Below are positions 60,102 to 64,000 of a stretch of DNA of 64,000 nucleotides, piece after piece. Positions within the stretch are counted from its first letter, which is position 1, and each line of letters starts with the position of its first letter. The stretch lies in the NCBI GenBank assembly GCA_034008185.1, contig CM067084.1, positions 2,003,385 through 2,067,384 of the forward strand, read 5' to 3'. Position numbers and translations under genes: made by a program. The notes beneath the pieces are model-generated. The model saw nothing but the letters and a program-made list of their open reading frames with translations, was not told the DNA's origin and ran no database searches. Source of the DNA: Gorsachius magnificus. Lineage: Eukaryota; Chordata; Aves; Pelecaniformes; Ardeidae.

Positions 60102-60182
60102 CTGCATACAGAGATTGAAGCCAGGCACGATCGCTGCATCGGTCTTTTGTCTAACACCGAAGGCTTGGGGGTTTTCCTTAAT
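60102..60182 (-). other. Orphan exon-like segment (81 nt) in RUFY3 5' region
   Basis: On the minus strand a pyrimidine-rich acceptor (TTCACTCTTTACCCTTTAG|) and a good donor (CAG|GTAGGG) frame 81 nt that are open in two frames, one reading IKENPQAFGVRQKTDAAIVP, then GFNLCMQ. It cannot join the exon at 58144 in frame. It could join the internal acceptor of 59468-59600 in phase 0, or be non-coding. Confidence 0.3.
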
Positions 60183-63100
60183 CTAAAGGGTAAAGAGTGA
60201 AGAACATCTCATAACCAGAAAAAGGTTTACAGCTAGCTTGGTAATGGGGACAGAGAAAATTGCCAGGCTTCATGTGATCTTTCACGTGAGCTTTCTCACT
60301 GCGATTTTGTCCCTTCACATTCCTCCCTACGGACGCCACGTAAGCCTCCAAGTATTTAAGCTCCCTACTCCTCTAAGCCTCTTGCTGTGCTCAGCTCCAT
60401 ACCCAAAAAACCACCCCAGACCTCCAACCTACTCCAACAGCTGTTACCAAGAGGTAGCAGGGCTTATACACCCAGGCTTGTTTCACAGAAAGGTGCAGGA
60501 ACGAGCTGGCTCTACCTGGACAACCGCTACCCGCTTCATGGTAAAGGATTAAGGGGTTGGTTGGTTTTTTAAGGGTTTGGTTTTTTAACCCTTTCCAAGT
60601 GATTCATGCAAAGCTTACAGACAAAAGCCGAGCGGAGTCACAAATGTTTTCTTCTATTACATCCCCACAGGCAATAACCCGATCCTCTTTCTACCGAGAA
60701 ACGCTTGCAAGAATTGCATGAATCTGTATTGGCACAAAGGCACTACGGGATTTGTACAGATTTAGAGGCAAAAGCACACATTTAATTAGCACTTTCTCGT
60801 ATATTTTCGTTCCCTCCTTCACGCGTCTACCTGCGGTTGCATACATTTCATTTCTTCTTTTACGTTGTACAGTTTTCCCCACTTGTCTGGAATTTCCACC
60901 CAGCAAGGGTGGGGAAAAAACCTTAACACGCACGCACAAACAAAGAAATTTTAAAAAAATCACAAAGACCTGCAACTTGATAGCTTCCATGCTCCTTATC
61001 ACAGTACGTCAAAGACAAACTCAATACTTTTTATTATTATGAAAAAATATTAAAAGCCTGCGACTGATGTGTACCAAGTTTAGAAAACAGGACGACAAAG
61101 ACTTTTAAGTCTTCATAAAACGATTACCTCACTCCAACTAGATTCCTGGGAAGATTAGTGTTATGGAACCAAATATCCCACGAGCAAGGTCTTCACAAAG
61201 GCACTGGAGAACTTATTATTGCTACTATATTCATCATGAAAACCCCATCCGTTATTTTAACAACAAAGCGTTTCCAAGTTGCTCTCTTCCTGGCTTCGCT
61301 GACGCAGCAGCGGCGTTCTCAACTGGTTTCAGGAGCATTCTCAACTGGTTTGACTGGAAGAGACAGTCCAGCAGTAGCACACGATTCCGTTTGGGCTGAT
61401 ACACCCAGATGGGCACCTGGGCAAGAAACCCCTTACAGCCTCGGCGAAGCGACTTTGGCCGCAGCGGAGCAGTGCAAGCTCAGACACTCTCACTACCAAC
61501 CGCAAAGTCTTTCAAGTCCAACGTCAAGCAAGGTTTGTCAAGGCATTTTATCCTTTTCTAATGATTTAAAAAAAAAAAACCACCAAACTCAAACCAAACC
61601 CAAAAAACCCCAAAGCATCTCAATGAGCAGGGATACTAACATATATGAAGCAGCAGCTTCTCTGCGTTAAGACATCGCTCCTGCCATTAAGGATGCTTAA
61701 AAAGAGGTGGTGAGTAACGACTCGTGACTGATTACATCCAGCAAGAAAACAAACAAAGCCTCTCCCTCCTAACTTGATCTTCCTGAATTGGCTCCTATCT
61801 TAACTTTTGGTTTAGTATTTCTCACAGACGTACCCAATACCAAACAGTTACACTGACATTTGGAACAACGTCTGCAGGAATAAGGGATATCGCCAGCGGA
61901 TACACACTTTCCCATGCAAATAAAAGCTTTTGAAAATAAAACCCTGGGAGAACGTATCAGCGTAAAAATTATTTCATGCTGCTATGCTGCTATTAAACAG
62001 AAGAGTGCTTTTTTTTAAAAGATTGAAGTTACTAACCTAAACTGGGGTTGGGAGTAGAAACTTGAATGAATATTCCCAACTACCACCGCACCTCCCCAAC
62101 TCCCACCCCGCTGTGCCCTGCAAGGCGATGCTCCTACACCTCCTGGCAGCACCCAACACGGCTGTGAATACAAGATCGTGGCTTCTCACACTGGGAACAC
62201 GATGGGGATAAAACCAGCATCCAATTCGTGTTACGGCATTTTTGCACAGGTGCCTCATGAGCCCAAGTTCCCAATATGCAGCAGAAATATCCTTGTGATA
62301 TTCTCAATAAACCTAAACAAGCACCGAGCTGTGAGCCCTTTAATAAACGTCGGGAAGTTCCCATAGTCTGGAGCTGCACAAAGCCCTGGATATTGCCTTC
62401 AAGCTGCCAATACAGAAAGCGTTCATTAAGAACTAACGTGCAATGAACATCACCACCTCCAACACCGCGTCTTAGCCCATGCCGGGACGCCACCCACAAG
62501 CAGGCTCCCACGATTTGCAGTAAGCTGAGCAGCAGAACCACAAGTTCCCCAAGACTCACAGCTGCCCAGGCCATCGATTTTCTGTCCACGTCCTCCTTAC
62601 TTCTGTCAGTAAATACCTTGTGAGAGCAACTAGGAGGATGGAACGCTCCGAACTTCGTATGTACCTATGGCATTTTTTCATGTGTAAAGGAAGATGCTCA
62701 GAACAAAACAGTGAATCCACAGATCCTCGTTATAGTTTCCAGGCACAACAGGAGAACCAAGTTCCTCCAAAGACCACCAAAATAGGTCAGGATTTATTTA
62801 TTTTTTTTTTAAGTACAGAAATTCTTAACAAATGCGTAAGGAGAATTGAGAAGTCAGTAAAATAACCAAAAAAACCCCAACCAGCGCCAATTTTGAGAAG
62901 TGAAAACTGAGCTTAATACAGAAAGTACTCAGCAAGGGTGAAACGTCAGCTACGCTGCTTCGGCTGCTATGGAAGGCTTGACCCAAATCTGTTAAGTTTT
63001 CGTACAGACCCTTGCAGAAAGCATTAACTCTGTTGCTTGCAGAGTCTCAAACAAACACCACCCCAACAAGACCAGGGTCCCCACGTTCTGTTTGCCCACA

Positions 63101-64000
63101 AGGAAAGGGGTGATTTTTTTTAAGCTTGCTCACAACAGCAGTCGAGATAAATACTGAACACATCAGCAGCTGCACGCCGATACCAGGAACAACAACCAGA
63201 CTGCATCCAGTCATCGCCCTAGAGTCAAATCCCCTCGGCTCCATGGCCGAACAAACTCCTGGGGAAAGAAGAAAAACCCGCCGACACATTTAAAAGAAGA
63301 TATACAAAAGTGCTGACAAGTTAGTCAGGACTGAACAACAAACGTAGGAATGGGGATGATGATCAAGTGAACCGACTCAAACCACACAGCAAACCAAGCC
63401 GCAAGGGTGGCTTCCTCCCGATCCCCCTTTTCGACTCAACACCCTCCTGGTACCTCAGCCCTCATATTCAAAGCACTCCAAGAACTCTTTTTCCTCCAGA
63501 AAGGAAAGACAAGACCACTCCTCCGTGCCTGGGTGCCATGCCAGGGCGCCCGGAGTTCCAGCAGCACCTCTCACATTCGCTCAAAGGCACTGCCAAATGC
63601 AACCCTAAGTGAAATTCCACAGCGACCACCAGTGTAACCGCGGCTGATAGCCCCCTGTCTGGCCTCATTACGTCCCACATAGGGAAAAGCACTCTTGGTG
63701 TCCTAGGGAGGGATGCTAACGGCAGAAATGCTGACACACGTGCTCTTGGGGAGGTTAATTACAGGATTATTTGTCTGATTTTAACTTCCAGTCTGCTGCT
63801 CTAACCACTTGCTCTTTTTTTTTGGGCCAAAGCGTCCGCAGCACAAGGGAAAGTTGGGAGGAGCTTACTGAGAAATACTGAATATGCGTGACAAATTGCA
63901 TCATTCACGTCATTCTTTTTTCCTTTAAGGCCAGCACATTCTCCTTCACTGTATGGACAAATACTAACGGCAACCTGTAGTCCCATTATTATATTTATTT
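60183..64000 (-). other. RUFY3 upstream intron or flank, no exon recognised
   Basis: I searched the minus strand for the distal RUFY3 first exon and did not find it. A 151-codon minus frame (62134-62589) has no family resemblance and no splice support. Short A- and T-rich simple stretches occur at about 61566-61615. Confidence 0.5.

Noticed and set aside
62134..62589. 151-codon minus-strand frame with a hydrophobic start
   Set aside because: It has no recognisable domain or family match and no splice connection to RUFY3.
48325..64000. Search for the distal RUFY3 first exon (MSAL... in mammals)
   Set aside because: No minus-strand sequence encoding the expected conserved segment was found. 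It is probably beyond the right edge.

Overview
The window is nuclear DNA from a bird. The evidence is about a dozen CR1 LINE fragments with the typical 3' end (variants of ATTCTATGATTCTATG), two avian solo LTRs of one family, CpG-island promoters, and spliced vertebrate genes in the order MOB1B - GRSF1 - RUFY3. That order matches human 4q13.3 (from memory). There is no bacterial, phage or CRISPR content, and most long open frames here are chance frames in GC-rich or repeat DNA.

Layout. 1-4309: the start of MOB1B on the minus strand, with a 14-nt coding first exon (4296-4309) inside a CpG island and the 5' part of intron 1 running off the left edge. 4310-11303: intergenic DNA with a CR1 copy (4817-5412) and an intact solo LTR with target-site duplication (10406-10929). 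11304-20565: the whole GRSF1 gene on the plus strand, nine coding exons (409 codons) plus a probable spliced non-coding last exon. About 20870-64000: RUFY3 on the minus strand, convergent with GRSF1. Its tail lies about 345 bp from the GRSF1 poly(A) signal, and I resolved 18 coding exons plus one alternative terminal exon and one candidate first exon.

Exon models were built by joining GT/AG sites. The reading frame is continuous across every junction of both GRSF1 and RUFY3. GRSF1 encodes a mitochondrial-type presequence and three qRRM-like RNA-binding domains. RUFY3 encodes a RUN domain, long coiled coils and an eight-cysteine FYVE-like finger. An alternative last exon at 36491-36563 gives the short (Singar1-like) C-terminus, with its own 3' UTR and poly(A) signal at 34351-34356. 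The standard distal first exon of RUFY3 was not found and is probably beyond position 64000.

No new genetic system was found. The points most worth checking are the candidate RUFY3 alternative promoter/first exon and orphan exon near 59-60 kb, the spliced GRSF1 3' UTR, G-quadruplex motifs inside the gene for a G-rich-RNA binder, the degenerate FYVE finger, two solo LTRs with clean 5-bp duplications, an inverted-duplicated CR1 insertion, and a CpG-rich island in a RUFY3 intron.
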